Below are positions 1 to 7,757 of a stretch of 64,000 bases of DNA, in pieces. The notes beneath the pieces are model-generated. The model was not told the origin of the DNA. It worked only from the letters and a program-made list of their open reading frames with translations, and ran no database searches. The translations under genes and the position numbers were made by a program. This DNA is from Bacteroidota bacterium (GTDB lineage: Bacteria > Bacteroidota > Bacteroidia > Chitinophagales > Chitinophagaceae), in assembly GCA_030706735.1 (NCBI GenBank), contig JAUZNZ010000008.1, positions 1 to 64,000 on the forward strand, written 5' to 3'. Every line of letters begins with the position of its first letter. Within the stretch, counting starts at the first letter, position 1.

Positions 1-2
1 CA

Positions 3-1172
3 ATGGCAAATGCTCCTGTAAAAAAGCGGATCGCTATCTTCGGCTCCACCGGCTCCATCGGCAGGCAGTGCCTTGAAGTGATCGCCGCCAATCCGTCTGC
101 CTTCAGCGTGGAAGTGCTGACAGCGCAAACGAATGACGATTTGCTCGTGAAGCAGGCCATTCACTTTAAGCCGAATATGGTCGTGATCGGGGATGAGAAG
201 AAATATACCAGGGTCCGCGACGCGCTGTCCGCTCACCAGGTCAAGGTGTTTGCAGGCGAAAACTCACTGGAAGAGGTGGCGTCAATGGATCATTATGATA
301 TGATGATGGCGGCCATTGTCGGATTTGCCGGATTGAAACCCACATTATGCGCGATCGCGAATGGGAAAGCCGTCGCGTTGGCTAACAAGGAGACCCTCGT
401 CGTTGCGGGCGATATCGTCATGCAAAAGGCATTCGAGAACCGCGCTCCGGTCATTCCTGTCGATTCGGAACACTCGGCTATCTTCCAGTGCCTGGTCGGT
501 GAGACGCGCAACAGGATCGAAAAGATCGTGCTCACGGCTTCGGGCGGCCCTTTCCTGGGTAAAAAGCCGAATTTCCTCGTTAACGTCAAGCGGGACCACG
601 CTTTGCAACACCCTAATTGGAATATGGGCGCCAAGATCACCATCGACTCCGCTACCCTGATGAACAAAGGGCTGGAAATGATCGAGGCCCGCTGGCTGTT
701 CAACCTGCAACCCGAACAGGTACAGGTCGTGATCCATCCCCAGAGCATTATTCACAGTATGGTGCAGTTCGAGGACGGGAGCGTAAAAGCGCAGATGGGA
801 TTACCGGATATGAAATTGCCCATTCAATATGCGCTCGGATTCCCGCTGCGCATTGCCAATGACTTTCCTCGTTACGATTTTAAAAAGCCCAACAACCTCA
901 CCTTCGAGGAGCCCGATGTCAAAACCTTCCGCAATTTGGCGCTAGCCACGGAGGCATTATACAAAGGCGGGAATTTGCCCTGCGTCCTAAATGCGGCTAA
1001 TGAGATCGCCGTGTTCGCTTTTCTGCGAAATCGCATCGGCTTCCTGGATATGACGGACCTGGTTGAGCGCACGATGCGGCACGTGCCATTCATCGGGCGT
1101 CCGACATTGGAAGAATATTTTGACAGCGATGGGGAGGCTCGTAATTTTGCAGCTTCCTTAATAAAGCTCTAA
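3..1172 (+). CDS. dxr: 1-deoxy-D-xylulose 5-phosphate reductoisomerase
   Basis: This enzyme converts 1-deoxy-D-xylulose 5-phosphate to 2-C-methyl-D-erythritol 4-phosphate with NADPH, the committing step of the cytoplasmic MEP isoprenoid pathway. The N-terminal Rossmann fold carries GSTGSIG at residues 14-20. ANKE lies at 127-130, the metal-site motif PVDSEHSA at 152-159 (Asp154, Glu156), TASGGPF at 178-184 and MNKGLE with the third ligand Glu225 at 220-225. At 389 residues it has the usual family length and appears complete, although the ATG is only three bases from the window edge. The rseP gene follows ten bases downstream on the same strand, so the two are probably co-transcribed, as is common in this phylum. 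Confidence 0.97.
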   Translation: MANAPVKKRIAIFGSTGSIGRQCLEVIAANPSAFSVEVLTAQTNDDLLVKQAIHFKPNMVVIGDEKKYTRVRDALSAHQVKVFAGENSLEEVASMDHYDMMMAAIVGFAGLKPTLCAIANGKAVALANKETLVVAGDIVMQKAFENRAPVIPVDSEHSAIFQCLVGETRNRIEKIVLTASGGPFLGKKPNFLVNVKRDHALQHPNWNMGAKITIDSATLMNKGLEMIEARWLFNLQPEQVQVVIHPQSIIHSMVQFEDGSVKAQMGLPDMKLPIQYALGFPLRIANDFPRYDFKKPNNLTFEEPDVKTFRNLALATEALYKGGNLPCVLNAANEIAVFAFLRNRIGFLDMTDLVERTMRHVPFIGRPTLEEYFDSDGEARNFAASLIKL

Positions 1173-1182
1173 CCCCAGATAA

Positions 1183-2538
1183 ATGACACTTTTAGCAATT
1201 GATTTTGGAACCATTGGTATAAAGGCGGTACAATTGATCCTGTCCCTCGGCATCCTGGTGGTGCTCCATGAATTCGGTCATTTCCTTCCGGCAAAAATAT
1301 TCAAGTGCCGGATCGAAAAATTCTTCCTGTTCTTCGACCCCTGGTTCGCCCTGGTGAAAAAGAAGATCGGTGATACCGTATACGGGATCGGCTGGTTACC
1401 GCTTGGCGGCTACGTCAAGATTTCGGGGATGATCGATGAGAGCATGGACAAGGAACAGATGTCACAGCCCGCGCAACCCTGGGAGTTTCGCAGCAAGCCG
1501 GCCTGGCAACGCCTGATCATCATGGTCGGCGGAGTGACCGTGAACGTCATCCTGGGTTTTTTCATCTTTTCGATGATCCTCTGGAAATGGGGCGAGGAAT
1601 ATTTGCCTGCGAAGAATGTTAAATATGGCATCTACGTCGACAGTCTCGGTAAGCGGATGGGTCTGCAGGACGGCGACAAGATCCTGGGTGTGAATGGCAA
1701 ACCGGCGGATAATTTTTATAAGATCTCGACCGACATGATCCTCAACGAGGCCAGAACGGTCGATATTGAAAGGAATGGTCAGGCGATGTCCCTGCCCGTA
1801 CCCGCAGGAACGATCAGTACCATAATAAGGAGGAAGGGCGACCCGGTAGCCTATCCCAGGTTCCCTGCCGTCGTCGACAGCGTCAACCTCAAAATTGCCC
1901 ATTTCGAATCGGGATACCTGCAGAGAGGGGATCAGATCATCGGGTTTAACGGTACGCCGATCACCTCTTTCTATCAGTTGGCTGATCTGAAAAGAGCGTT
2001 CAAGAACCAATCTGTGACCCTATCCGTACTCCGCGGCGCGGATACCGTGCAGGTCAGGGCAAAGACCGACGACGATGCCAGCATCGGGTTCTTCAATGTA
2101 CCGGAAGAGAAATACCTGGACTACACGCAGAAAAATTATACATTCCTCGAATCGCTCCCGGCCGGCGTTAAAAAAGGATGGAACACCCTTGTCATGAATG
2201 TGACCAACCTGCGGCTCATCTTCACGTCCAAAGAGGTCAAAGCAAGCGAATCATTGGGCAGTTTCATTACCATCGGGAAAATGTTCGGTTCCAGTTGGGA
2301 CTGGGAACGATTCTGGTCGATGACGGCCTTACTGAGTATTATCCTGGCATTTATGAACATCCTTCCCATCCCCGCCCTGGACGGCGGACACGTGCTGTTC
2401 ACTCTCTATGAGATGATCAGCGGTAGGAAACCGAGCGACAAGTTCATGGAATATGCCCAGATGGGCGGCATGGTGCTCCTGCTGGCGCTGATGGTCTATG
2501 CCATGGGCCTCGATATCAGCCGGTTGTTCCACAAGTAG
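1183..2538 (+). CDS. rseP: RIP metalloprotease RseP (site-2 protease)
   Basis: This is an inner-membrane zinc protease that cleaves transmembrane substrates such as anti-sigma factors. The zinc site HEFGH is at residues 29-33 inside the first membrane segment. Two PDZ-like regions follow at about 140-215 and 225-300, the first with a GLQDGDKILGVNG core. The second catalytic segment carries NILPIPALDGGH at 392-403 with Asp400 as the third zinc ligand. The length (451 residues) is normal for Bacteroidota. It follows dxr by ten bases. A natural partner within the window would be the sigma/membrane protein pair at 39.6-41.6 kb, but that link is only inference. Confidence 0.93.
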   Translation: MTLLAIDFGTIGIKAVQLILSLGILVVLHEFGHFLPAKIFKCRIEKFFLFFDPWFALVKKKIGDTVYGIGWLPLGGYVKISGMIDESMDKEQMSQPAQPWEFRSKPAWQRLIIMVGGVTVNVILGFFIFSMILWKWGEEYLPAKNVKYGIYVDSLGKRMGLQDGDKILGVNGKPADNFYKISTDMILNEARTVDIERNGQAMSLPVPAGTISTIIRRKGDPVAYPRFPAVVDSVNLKIAHFESGYLQRGDQIIGFNGTPITSFYQLADLKRAFKNQSVTLSVLRGADTVQVRAKTDDDASIGFFNVPEEKYLDYTQKNYTFLESLPAGVKKGWNTLVMNVTNLRLIFTSKEVKASESLGSFITIGKMFGSSWDWERFWSMTALLSIILAFMNILPIPALDGGHVLFTLYEMISGRKPSDKFMEYAQMGGMVLLLALMVYAMGLDISRLFHK

Positions 2539-2595
2539 TTGCAAGCCAGAAGCTACGGGCCGTAAGTTCTCCCCGCGGTTCCGGCATTTTTTTCG

Positions 2596-2603
2596 TAAAT
2601 TTG
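2596..2603 (+). promoter_or_regulatory. putative -7 element of the ssrA promoter
   Basis: TAAATTTG is an exact match to the Bacteroidota -7 consensus TAnnTTTG. It lies 49 bases before the mature tmRNA 5' end, which would give a pre-tmRNA with a leader of about 40 bases. I could not find a convincing -33 TTG at the standard spacing. Confidence 0.45.
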
Positions 2604-2652
2604 CAGTCCGATTGCAGCGCTTTGGCCATGGCCATGGTTTGCGATCGGTCAT

Positions 2653-3023
2653 GGGGCTGCCCGGTTTTGACAGCATAGGTCTTTGAAAGTATAAGCATGT
2701 CGTGCGTTGGGCAATTAGCACGTTAATCTGAATGCTCAACATTCAAATGGCAATACTCAGTATGCCATGGCTGCCTAATCAGTGATTAGATAGTCATTAG
2801 GGCCCTGCGGCAGGTTGACCTGTTACCAAGCTGCACCGCCGACTCAAAATAAATACAGGTTGCTGCAACGGAAGGCTGTGACCGTTGCTTAAGCCCATCC
2901 AGCTAAGGAAATGATTGGTGCGCCCGGCTCCTGTCATTTCCCGACAACCAATGCCGGGCTAAGCATGTAGAAAGCTTTTAACGATCATGTTTGGACAGGG
3001 GTTCGACTCCCCTCAGCTCCACC
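2653..3023 (+). ncRNA. ssrA: transfer-messenger RNA (tmRNA)
   Basis: tmRNA rescues stalled ribosomes and adds a degradation tag. The 5' end GGGGCTG pairs with CAGCTCC near the 3' end to form the acceptor stem, and the T-arm GGGGTTCGACTCCCC sits just before it. The 5' half includes a tRNA-like start with GGTTTTGACAG. The tag frame ends in a TAA at 2776-2778. Read back from this stop it gives a peptide ending NTQYAMAA, matching the YAxAA ends of known tags. The resume codon may be GCT at 2734, which would give a 14-residue tag, but the N-terminal limit is uncertain. The final A of CCA is not encoded (CCT in the DNA). Confidence 0.93.
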
Positions 3024-3614
3024 TGAAGGGGGAACCACGCGGTTCCCCCTTTCTTTCTTGCACCAATCGTCTGCCATCAATACATCCGCGTGGCGGGGGA
3101 ATATTTTGGAGGTCAGCACGCGATGCACTTCTTCGTCTGCATCGGCGCAGCAATCGGCCAATACCGTTAAACGATAATCTTTATCGGTTGCTTCGCGCAA
3201 AGTCGACAACACTACACCGCTGGTAGAAATGCCGGTGAGTACCAGGTGCTGAATGCCCAAGGCCCGTAGAACCAGGTCCAGGTCGCTGCCCGAAAACGCA
3301 CTTAACCGGCGTTTCAAAACGGTAAGCTCTCCATCTTGTGGACGTAAATCCGGGTGGACTTTGATAAATTCATCCATATTCACGGTGGCAAAGCGCTCTT
3401 TGACTGCGGCAACGCCCTTGTTATTCGCGCTTACTTCGGGGGCGCCTTGTCTAAAGCCGACAGTTACATAAATTACCGGGATCTTGTTTTCCCTTGCACA
3501 TGCTATAGATTGCGCAATCTTAGGTAGCACACCTGTAGCGTTGGGCAGCGCTCCAATTATCCCTGACTGCATATCCATTACGAGCAAGGCAGTGTTCTTA
3601 CCGAATTGTTCCAT
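2985..3614 (-). CDS. isochorismatase-family cysteine hydrolase
   Basis: This is a cytoplasmic hydrolase of the isochorismatase/nicotinamidase fold; the substrate cannot be told. The N-terminus has the catalytic-Asp motif ALLVMDMQSGI. A Lys-containing segment (VLKRRLSAFSGSDLD) follows, and the LVLTGISTSGVVLSTLREA stretch covers the usual cysteine-loop region. There the expected Cys (as in GxxTxxCV) reads Ser-Gly-Val, so the nucleophile seems to be missing. I chose the ATG at 3614 (MEQFGKN), because an upstream ATG at 3635 adds an unlikely basic stretch. The last 20 or so codons lie in the ssrA terminator and the antisense of the tmRNA 3' end (…GSRTPVQT), so the native C-terminus was probably lost or extended. 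Confidence 0.82.
   Translation of the reverse strand: MEQFGKNTALLVMDMQSGIIGALPNATGVLPKIAQSIACARENKIPVIYVTVGFRQGAPEVSANNKGVAAVKERFATVNMDEFIKVHPDLRPQDGELTVLKRRLSAFSGSDLDLVLRALGIQHLVLTGISTSGVVLSTLREATDKDYRLTVLADCCADADEEVHRVLTSKIFPRHADVLMADDWCKKERGNRVVPPSGGAEGSRTPVQT
3026..3057 (+). terminator. Rho-independent terminator of ssrA
   Basis: An 11-bp perfect stem (AAGGGGGAACC at 3026-3036, GGTTCCCCCTT at 3041-3051) with a four-base ACGC loop is followed by a T-rich run. It begins three bases after the tmRNA 3' end. Confidence 0.8.
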
Positions 3615-3671
3615 TCTTGATCTTTTAAGAAGCAAAGGTCGGAAATAAGAAAAAGGACAAATAGTAAAAAA

Positions 3672-4454
3672 TCATTGATCTATTGGATCGGATGTGCCCT
3701 TGAAATAGCTAAATGGCGTTTTGCCTGTAAATAATTTGAAGTCTTTTATGAAATGCGATTGGTCGAAGTACCCATAATCATTAGCAATTTCAGATAGTGA
3801 TTCATTGCAGTATTTTCTGTTGATCAAGCTTGTAAGCCGTACTATGGAAGAAAATTGCTTGGGAGATGTGCCTGCGATTTTTCTGAACTGTTTTTCAAAG
3901 GCGTCTAAGCTTATATGTAAAATGGATGCAAGCTCTTTTATGCGCATAGTGCCATTCGAAAGAACTATCTTTTGAACGGCCGTTTTTATTAAATCATTAG
4001 AACGATCGATGTTCAATAGGGAAATCAGGAACTTTTCAATCGTGCTGATCTTTTGAACAGTATTGCCACCTCTGGCCAGTTGTTCCTCAATATCTAATAC
4101 AACCTGCCTTGGAATAAGATCGCATAAGGAAATACTGACCCCGGAAAAAAGCTGCAGCGGCTCTTTAAAGAATAAAGCAGATTCACCGGGTTTAAATTTT
4201 ACCAAAAATGTTTCTGTGTTCTTTGATAGGGAAATTGGCTTTACGGATTTTCTTATTCCTGTAATAGCAGCTGATGGCAGGTTTTTTTGAATACCATTTA
4301 CCCAATAGGTATGCTCTCCTTTGCTCCTAAATGATAGGCTCAGTGAGGTTTCGGGGATTATTGTCGTTGAAATTGCCTGTTCTGTGTTTACAACCACGTA
4401 ATTTCTGACGTATTCTCTTAATATTCCCGTCGGTTTATATGTTCTATATAACAT
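3672..4454 (-). CDS. AraC-family transcriptional regulator
   Basis: The C-terminal third (about residues 165-255) is an AraC-type double helix-turn-helix, including MRIKELASILHISLDAFEKQ and the second-helix signature SEIANDYGYFDQSHFIKDFK followed by TGKTPFSYF. The N-terminal 150 residues resemble the sensor part of Bacteroidota AraC proteins (RTYKPTGILREYVRNY at the start). It probably regulates nearby genes, perhaps the isochorismatase-like gene 57 bases downstream on the same strand. The gene is clearly more AT-rich than its neighbours, which suggests acquisition by transfer. The inducer is unknown. Confidence 0.88.
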   Translation of the reverse strand: MLYRTYKPTGILREYVRNYVVVNTEQAISTTIIPETSLSLSFRSKGEHTYWVNGIQKNLPSAAITGIRKSVKPISLSKNTETFLVKFKPGESALFFKEPLQLFSGVSISLCDLIPRQVVLDIEEQLARGGNTVQKISTIEKFLISLLNIDRSNDLIKTAVQKIVLSNGTMRIKELASILHISLDAFEKQFRKIAGTSPKQFSSIVRLTSLINRKYCNESLSEIANDYGYFDQSHFIKDFKLFTGKTPFSYFKGTSDPIDQ

Positions 4455-4546
4455 TTGGAAGGGAGTGCGTTGTCATTTTATCCACGTGACCTTTACAAGG
4501 CTCATTCACCGAAAATACTAAAAAAAGGCCCCCACACAAGCTACCA

Positions 4547-6049
4547 ATGCGAACCTCGACTAAAAACTTTTCAGTAACTTCCCATATGCTAAAACAATAT
4601 TTCCTACTGCTATTCGCCGCCTCCCTTTGCTCGGCGGATTATGGCCAGACCTTCCGTGTAAGTTATCCGGCGGCCGTTCTTAGTGCGCCATTTAGTGGAA
4701 AGGTGATCCTCTACCTGAACAAGGAGAACCGGAATCCCAAAGAGGCCATGGCCGATCTGGATCCGTTCCCCTGCTTCTCTATCGACGTGCGGGATATAAA
4801 ACCAGGTACCGCCGTCACGTTCGACGATCGTGCAGCGGCCTTTCCTGCCCGGTTATCTGACATAGAGAGGGGGGAGTATTATGTTCAGGCTGTTTGGGAC
4901 AGGAACCTCGGAGGGCGCGCGATCCCGGAGAGTCCGGGCAATCTTTATTCCACGCCACAAAAAGTCAAACTTACTAAGGAGGAGAACGCGGTATTCAAGC
5001 TGAATTGCGACCGGGTAGTGCCGCAACCGAAATTTACGGATTCTAAATGGGTGAAGGAATTGAAGGTGGCGTCGCCACTTTTGTCGAAGTCCCAGGGGAA
5101 AGAGATGACAGTAGATGCTGCTGTGTTGCTGCCGCCGGAGTATTATACCCAGCCGCAACGGCAATTCCCCGTGTTATTTGTGGTGTCCGGCTATGGCGGG
5201 GATTACCACCGGTATTCGGGGGATACATCCGCCTTCAGCAGGCCATTCGATTCAGTCTCCTGCATCACGGTTTACCTGGATGGCAATTGCGCCGGAGGTC
5301 ACTCCGTTTATGCCAACAGCGATAACAATGGTCCCTGGGGAGATGCGCTCACAAAGGAATTCATTCCGCAACTCGAAAAAACCTATCGCTGCAATGGGGC
5401 CAGGCTCTTAAGAGGGCATAGCAGCGGGGGATGGACCGTACTCTGGTTGCAAACCCACTATCCCGGGGTTTTTGCGGGTTGCTGGTCGAGCTCGCCCGAC
5501 CCGGTTGACTTCCGGAATTTTCAACGCGTCAATCTCTATGAAGAGGATAATATTTTTTATTCCAGGGACGGCGCCTCGCATGCCGTCGCAACGATTGCGG
5601 GGTATTTTCCGGTCGCGACGATGAAACAATGTTACCAGCAGGAATTTGTACTCTACCGGGGCGAGCAAATGCATTCATTTAACTATGTATTTAGCGCAAA
5701 AGGTCCGGATGGACAACCCATACCAATATGCGACCCCTTAACCGGGGTCATCGACAAGTCCTGTTTTGAGCACTGGAAATCCTACGATATCTGCGCTTAC
5801 CTGCGCAACAACTGGCCGGCCCTTGAGAAGGGGTTGCAAAGCAAGATCCGGGTATCGGTGGGCAACCAGGACAATTTTCTGTTGAACTATGCCGTCCACA
5901 TGCTGGAGGACGAAATGAAGAAGCTGGATACGCGCTTTATCTTCGAATATTATCCGGGAGATCATTTTACATTGAATACCCCGGAATATCAGGCGGCAGG
6001 GGCCAGGTTTCTCGCGGAGCGGTATGCACAATGGAAGGGCCGCCATTAA
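4547..6049 (+). CDS. secreted alpha/beta-hydrolase (putative esterase family)
   Basis: This looks like an exported serine hydrolase of the esterase D/enterochelin-esterase-like type. A signal peptide is clear if translation starts at the second ATG, 4586 (MLKQYFLLLFAASLCSA). The ATG at 4547 would add 13 polar residues. The catalytic domain begins near residue 190. The nucleophile elbow GHSSG places Ser292 (from the first ATG) at the active site; an Asp/His pair is plausible in VGNQDNF and YPGDHFTLN near the C-terminus. The N-terminal 180 residues form a beta-rich region that I cannot name. The natural substrate is unknown; acetylated or feruloylated glycans would be typical. Confidence 0.75.
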   Translation: MRTSTKNFSVTSHMLKQYFLLLFAASLCSADYGQTFRVSYPAAVLSAPFSGKVILYLNKENRNPKEAMADLDPFPCFSIDVRDIKPGTAVTFDDRAAAFPARLSDIERGEYYVQAVWDRNLGGRAIPESPGNLYSTPQKVKLTKEENAVFKLNCDRVVPQPKFTDSKWVKELKVASPLLSKSQGKEMTVDAAVLLPPEYYTQPQRQFPVLFVVSGYGGDYHRYSGDTSAFSRPFDSVSCITVYLDGNCAGGHSVYANSDNNGPWGDALTKEFIPQLEKTYRCNGARLLRGHSSGGWTVLWLQTHYPGVFAGCWSSSPDPVDFRNFQRVNLYEEDNIFYSRDGASHAVATIAGYFPVATMKQCYQQEFVLYRGEQMHSFNYVFSAKGPDGQPIPICDPLTGVIDKSCFEHWKSYDICAYLRNNWPALEKGLQSKIRVSVGNQDNFLLNYAVHMLEDEMKKLDTRFIFEYYPGDHFTLNTPEYQAAGARFLAERYAQWKGRH

Positions 6050-6094
6050 TCCCCAAAAAAGTGCGACCTTCCCCGGGAAGTAATAAGAGAATGT

Positions 6095-6325
6095 ATGGCA
6101 TCCACGCAGGAGCAAAAAGAAAAATTCGAGAACGAATTCCAGCAGATCATCGACGCTGCGCCCGTTAATGTCGGGTCGAAATGGAATGGCAGGTACAACT
6201 GGGTTGACCCGCCGGGGAAAACGGTGTCTCAACCCAAGGTTGACACGGTGGTGAATAAGCTTCCGGCAGAGCTGAAAGAGCAGTATGAAGACTTATTAAA
6301 TAATTTCAAACATAATCGATTGTAA
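6095..6325 (+). CDS. small hypothetical protein (76 aa)
   Basis: This is a short soluble, acidic and mostly helical reading frame (MASTQEQKEKFENEFQQIID at the start) with no signal peptide or membrane segment. It starts 45 bases after the esterase stop on the same strand and ends nine bases before the convergent cupin gene. Its amino-acid composition looks protein-like, with alternating charged and hydrophobic residues and a WNGRYNWVDPPGKT core. I do not recognise a family. Confidence 0.55.
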   Translation: MASTQEQKEKFENEFQQIIDAAPVNVGSKWNGRYNWVDPPGKTVSQPKVDTVVNKLPAELKEQYEDLLNNFKHNRL

Positions 6326-6333
6326 TCAGCATA

Positions 6334-6693
6334 CTATTTCCTAAGGTACGCATCTGTTTTATCCAACCAGTCCTGGCGCGGCGGGGCCCAGGTGTCCACT
6401 TCTTCCACCTCGCCGATCATCTCCGCCTCGTGCGGCAGGTTGGAGGCAATCACAATCACGTCTCCTGGCTCCAACACCATGGTTTGCTCCTTGTGCTCTC
6501 CAAACCAAAAACGCATTTTGCCGGAAATGACCTGCGTTACCTGCTCGTGCACGTGGGAATGCAACGGGACAATAAATCCGTCCTTGAATTTGATCCTTGC
6601 GATCATCAATTTGTCCCCCGAGACGATCTGGCGCGACATAGAAGGATTTACAATCTCGACCGGAATGGAATCCCAATTCAGCTTACTGACCAT
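6334..6693 (-). CDS. cupin domain protein
   Basis: This is a single-domain cupin of 119 residues. Cupin motif 1 reads HSHVHEQVTQVISGKMRF, supplying two His and a Glu-type metal site, and motif 2 is PGDVIVIASNLPHEAEMI with the last His. Such small cupins are metal-binding dioxygenase-like or sugar-binding proteins; the substrate cannot be told. It stands alone on the minus strand, converging on the 76-residue gene, with the DUF4382 gene next upstream. Confidence 0.85.
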   Translation of the reverse strand: MVSKLNWDSIPVEIVNPSMSRQIVSGDKLMIARIKFKDGFIVPLHSHVHEQVTQVISGKMRFWFGEHKEQTMVLEPGDVIVIASNLPHEAEMIGEVEEVDTWAPPRQDWLDKTDAYLRK

Positions 6694-6727
6694 AATAGGC
6701 GAATTTTAGGTGCCGCTATTACCCCGA

Positions 6728-7552
6728 TTATTTCTTTGACAACATTACAGAGCCTGCATTAGTTACCGCGCCGGTATTTACGATTACGGAAAATACCGAG
6801 TCCTTATAAGTTGAATCCCGGGCCTGGATAAGGAGGTTCCAACTTCCGGCATTTACTCCTCCAAAAAAGTAATATCCTGTCAGTGAATCCGGTAAAGCCA
6901 AAAGAGTATCGGAGCCCTGAGCAGCCCATACCAGCGGCTTGGCTGCGGTAGGCAAGACAAATCCCTTGATGCTGCCTCCAATGGCCTCGGAATAAGTGCG
7001 TATGACAGGTTTCAGCAGATGCTTTCCACTATTGCCCGCTGTAACAATGGAACGGCTGGCATCAAAATCGATCCAGAGCCTGTAGACGATCCCGGCTGTC
7101 AATATGGAATGAATATTCAATTTCAAACCGGACTGCTGTGCGGAGGGAGTAGTGAGTGCATAGGACTGCCCGTTTATAACAACTGAATTATGGTCGCCCA
7201 ATATCAGGCGGATTTGCGACAGAGAGCCGGCCGGCAGATCCGCCGAAGCCAATAAGGTGTCGATACCATTCCTGAAATGGAGCAAATTATAAACCCCCGG
7301 CCGAAGGATGTTTACGGTCTGCCATCCGATGCTCGTGCCGGTATCGGAAGATACATTAACTTCTACTTTCTGGATATCGATATACACCGCGTCGTAGTTG
7401 GCCGGGTCGTCCGTCAACCTTACCTCCAGGCGACTATTGCCGCTGTAGGCGCCTGTGCTGCTTTTATTACACGAAAGAAAAATGAGAAGCACAGATGAAA
7501 TGAATCCTAAAACGAGAACGGAAAGTGTAGAAGTTCCCTCTTTCATAATCAT
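6728..7552 (-). CDS. DUF4382-domain lipoprotein
   Basis: A hydrophobic leader ends in the lipobox LSC (IFLSCNKS), so this should be a lipoprotein. The next 150 residues match DUF4382: RLTDDPANYDAVYIDIQKVE, then SDLPAGSLSQIRL-type and WIDFDASRSIV segments. The last 80 residues resemble a carboxypeptidase-regulatory-like beta sandwich (SIKGFVLP to VNTGAVTNAGSVML). DUF4382 proteins are cell-surface proteins of unknown function. The gene is divergent from the secreted protein at 7758, with 205 bases between. Confidence 0.8.
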   Translation of the reverse strand: MIMKEGTSTLSVLVLGFISSVLLIFLSCNKSSTGAYSGNSRLEVRLTDDPANYDAVYIDIQKVEVNVSSDTGTSIGWQTVNILRPGVYNLLHFRNGIDTLLASADLPAGSLSQIRLILGDHNSVVINGQSYALTTPSAQQSGLKLNIHSILTAGIVYRLWIDFDASRSIVTAGNSGKHLLKPVIRTYSEAIGGSIKGFVLPTAAKPLVWAAQGSDTLLALPDSLTGYYFFGGVNAGSWNLLIQARDSTYKDSVFSVIVNTGAVTNAGSVMLSKK

Positions 7553-7757
7553 TTAAATTTAATGCCTTATCGTCAGATATTCAATATCTATGCCAGAGTA
7601 AAGACGGTTTGGACTCTCCCAAAAGGGGAATTTCTCCAGAAAGCGGCACCATACCTTGTTTTCGATTAATCGCTTGCATATGGCACAATTTTTTTATATT
7701 TTTAACTGTTATTGTTTTATATCCGATCCAATTCTGTGAAAAGTCAAATCCGTGACT

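Noticed and set aside
2985-3060. C-terminal extension …GSRTPVQT of the isochorismatase frame as a true protein domain
   Set aside because: It is the antisense of the tmRNA T-arm and acceptor end and of the terminator; such peptides are common artefacts of tRNA-like sequence.
3024-4546. An integrated element with its own integrase at ssrA
   Set aside because: No integrase, excisionase or repeated ssrA end could be found in the window; only the composition and the frame overlap support transfer.
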